Shown here one piece after another: positions 61,528-64,000 of a stretch of DNA of 64,000 bases. A program made the position numbers and the translations under genes. Within the stretch, counting starts at the first letter, position 1, and each line of letters begins with the position of its first letter. The DNA is from Alligator mississippiensis (taxonomy: Eukaryota > Chordata > Crocodylia > Alligatoridae): positions 136,677,433 to 136,741,432 of the forward strand of contig NC_081824.1 of assembly GCF_030867095.1 (NCBI RefSeq), written 5' to 3'. Below the pieces are notes generated by a model. It saw nothing but the letters and a program-made list of their open reading frames with translations. It was not told the DNA's origin and searched no databases.

Positions 61528-64000
61528 GTATTTTAAAATATGCTCTTTTTTACAGGGTCTCGTAAAAATGAACTTGGCCCATTAAACTACATGTAACTGC
61601 TTATAAGAATTCAGCCGAGTACTCATTAACGGAGTTGAAAAATATTGAAAGAAGGTTGTTGTTTATACAAATCAGACTCGAAGGGATAATCAGAAAGAAA
61701 TGAAAACCATCTACTGGTCTTTCAAACAAATCTTGTTTTCTGTTTAGCATTCTGAATTAGACAAGTAGTTATATCTATATTGGATTTTAAATGTAATGTT
61801 TCAGTGTGCAGTTTAATTTAAGCCCTTTCATTTAAGTGACTCTTTAGAGGTGCTGAAATAGCAGTTTCATCTTTATTAAGCGTGAAGACTGTTTTCAGAT
61901 TCTAATTTGTTAACCCAAGCCAAATCCTAGAGATTGCTAACAGGTATCAAAATAGTATCTGGCTCCCAATTACTTTCATAATTACACTGACACTTGTTGG
62001 GCAACTAACAAGAAACAGTTGTCTGGTAGTAGATGCAAACTCTGTTGCCAAATTTGTCCATCATTTTGGGGTGTGCTCACCTATTAGGGGTATGTTTCTG
62101 GGGTCTCTGTAATTCTATCAATGTGCTGCTTGTGTTACTTGTGTTTCTATATGGAGCTGTATCTCCCTTCTGAAAGTCCTCACCCCCAGTGGAGCTACCT
62201 TGCAGGACTGTTTCAATGGGACTGGGTTCCTCCAGCCACCAAATCAGTCAAACATACATAGACACAGATTAACAGGACACGCCTCAGCCAAACCAGGTTA
62301 TTTAGCAGTGACAGGTTAACACCCTCATATGCCTTGAACTAAGTTCATCAGGGCAACAATCAAATGCAGTCAGTGACAAGCACATGGGTTAACAAAGTGC
62401 ATCTGAGTCAGGCTGGACTATTCAGCGTTAATAGGCTGATACCCTCATGTGCCTTGAACTCAGTTCATCCCTTATTTCAGCAGGACAATAATAAATGCAG
62501 TTAGACACACATACACGCACGCTAACAGAGTACATCTGAGCAGGCTGGGTCCGATCAGCACTTTCAGCTGATACCCTCATGCGCCTCAAAACTCAGCATG
62601 TCACAATCTCTTGTCACAATGGTCCTAGTAATAGCCCCCCTTGATGAGCAGACCCCACTGTAGTATTGGGCCTTTCAGGGATCTTTGGCTTAGGTAAAAA
62701 AAGTGTTGCTGCAGAGCAAATGGGGTGGTCAAGGGGAAGGAAAAGTAAGTGAGGTTCAGAGAGAGAGTATAGCAACCAGCTTGACCATAAAATTTTTATT
62801 GCCAGGTATATGAACTTATGATGATACCAGTAATAATAGCCATACAAGAGAGACAAATAAACAGTTACAATATTACATAGTTTCAGTTAGGTTTCTGGGG
62901 AAGTCTAGCTCAAGTTTAATTAGCAAAAGTCAGGTTTAGAAAGCTGTGCCTGAAGTAAGAGGATAAAAGTCAGGTTCCTGGAGGCAGAGAAAGAGAGTTG
63001 GGGATCTCACCACACAGTGAAGCTTGAACTAGTCGAAGTTCCCAGGTGTTTGGAGCTTGCAGACAGACAGAGCCCTTTGCACAATCAATGGAGAGATGCC
63101 AGGCGGAGGGATGCCAGGTAGAAAAGGAGTGGAACTGGAGTGGAACTGCTTTTGGATCTAAGCACCAGGACAGAAACTTGAGCTTGGGTAGAGATTTTGT
63201 AGAGAACTAACAATGGCTGAAGGGAGAACACTAGGTTTATTTATGTGTAAACACTGGCTCATATGCTGGATAATGGGAACTGATCACTCCTGACTATGGG
63301 TGGCATTACCCTGAGGAAGCTCATAATACAGACAAGCAGATTCAGTGTTTTGGGTACCAATAGAGGAGTCATTACTAGAATTGGTCTGATAAATGCTGAG
63401 CTGGGTGTGTGTAGATGTGGGCTGATTAGCATTTGGAGCAAGGATTCCCCATCATGCAGTGCTCCCCAGCTTTTCTGATCCCAACATTCAGTGTGGTCCT
63501 TGCCTTGGAATCTCTGTTCTCCATCCTGAATGCTAGTGAAGGTGCATGCCTGACCCATCTCCCATTTAAATGAGTTGTCATCCAGTTCCATCTCTGATGT
63601 AAATGAGACCAGGGGAGTTGCTTCACTCCTATGAACCTTGTCTGGAGGGGTTTAGGTGCGTCTCCCATTGGATTTTCGTTGTCTTTTGTAAGTCCTTCCT
63701 CTAATCAGTTCTTGTTCAGGCAGAGGCGGGGAGGGGGAAAGTTCTTTGCGAGTCAGATAGGCTGTGTCCTGTGCCAGGGTTCCCCAAGAACACAGAGGTG
63801 AGAGGTAACAAGTCTCCTGGAAATCTCTGGTAATCATTAAGTGATTGCTGTTGAAATTCACTGTTGGAGATGCCTGTATTCATAATTAACTTTCATCATT
63901 AGCAAACTGCAGTGCCACTTACCATATTTACCCAAATCCAAGATGACTCCAACTTCTTAATTCTCCAATCATTAGATTTTCTACGTGGAAAAATTATAAA
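61528..64000. other. Intron 8 of TMEM181 (runs past the window end)
   Basis: No exon 9 is seen; no frame here continues the third helix with the D-P-F-F motif. The part from about 62.2 kb onwards looks repeat-derived: a triplicated unit at 62239-62605, then about 1.3 kb with 'aaaatttttattgccaggta' (a minus-sense AATAAA) that may be a long LTR or retroelement fragment. Its termini were not found. Confidence 0.5.
62239..62605. repeat. Three tandem copies of a ~125-bp unit
   Basis: The units start at about 62239, 62361 and 62490. Each has, in order, 'aaatgcagt(c/t)ag'-like, 'acacacatac/gcacatggg', '(g/c)taacagagt', 'catctgagtcaggctgg', 'aggctgataccctcatgtgc' and 'cttgaactcagttcatc'. Copies differ by substitutions and small indels, so the amplification is old. 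Possibly tandem repeats within an LTR. Confidence 0.75.

Noticed and set aside
61528..64000. Further TMEM181 exon
   Set aside because: The next exon should continue with D-P-F-F and a hydrophobic helix. No acceptor followed by such a frame was found.
1..64000. CRISPR array, bacterial operon, tRNA or rRNA gene
   Set aside because: No regularly spaced short repeats with unique spacers, no cloverleaf or rRNA-like sequence, and the gene structure is clearly vertebrate. The only tandem series (62.24-62.6 kb) has ~125-bp diverged units.

Overview
This is vertebrate nuclear DNA, most likely crocodilian and probably an alligator. The reasons are the abundant 5'-truncated CR1 LINEs whose 3' ends carry 'catagattctagggtcggaa'-type tails, several palindromic hAT-like MITEs, old MIR core-SINEs, CpG-island promoters and GT-AG introns. 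The species is inferred from the repeat flavour, not proven. No bacterial genes, CRISPR arrays or tRNA/rRNA genes were seen.

One host gene can be supported: TMEM181, on the plus strand. It is a multi-pass membrane protein of the GOST family (relatives of Wntless, TMEM87 and GPR107/108). Exon 1a lies in a CpG island (15690-15826). Seven further coding exons follow at 47302-47405, 51586-51638, 53003-53093, 53629-53750, 57886-58005, 60048-60128 and 61428-61527. All junctions are GT-AG and in phase, giving 808 coding nt (269 codons plus 1 nt) without a stop. The remaining transmembrane exons lie beyond the window. A second, stronger-looking CpG island at about 32.5-33.06 kb has an ATG-GAC-CC|gtgagt mini-exon in exactly the phase needed to splice to exon 2. 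I read it as an alternative promoter and first exon (1b).

Layout: 1-15.4 kb is intergenic, with one perfectly bounded MITE, an eroded hAT-like copy and three CR1 copies. 15.4-47.3 kb is intron 1, packed with CR1 fragments, hAT MITEs, a solo LTR, a perfect 45-bp inverted repeat, the alternative promoter and two 1-kb foldback hAT elements. 47.3-61.5 kb holds the exon-dense part of TMEM181, with further MITEs and a solo LTR with an exact 5-bp target duplication. 61.5-64 kb is intron 8, with a roughly 125-bp triplicated repeat.

Points worth a second look: the alternative first exon; a (GT)7 tract overlapping the exon 1a donor, with a second in-frame donor 12 nt downstream; three dispersed-repeat copies sharing a hammerhead-ribozyme-like core whose stem differs in sequence but stays paired; and the 90-bp perfect hairpin at 30.0 kb. 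Unless an ORF is named here, open frames in this window are chance frames in repeats or CpG islands.
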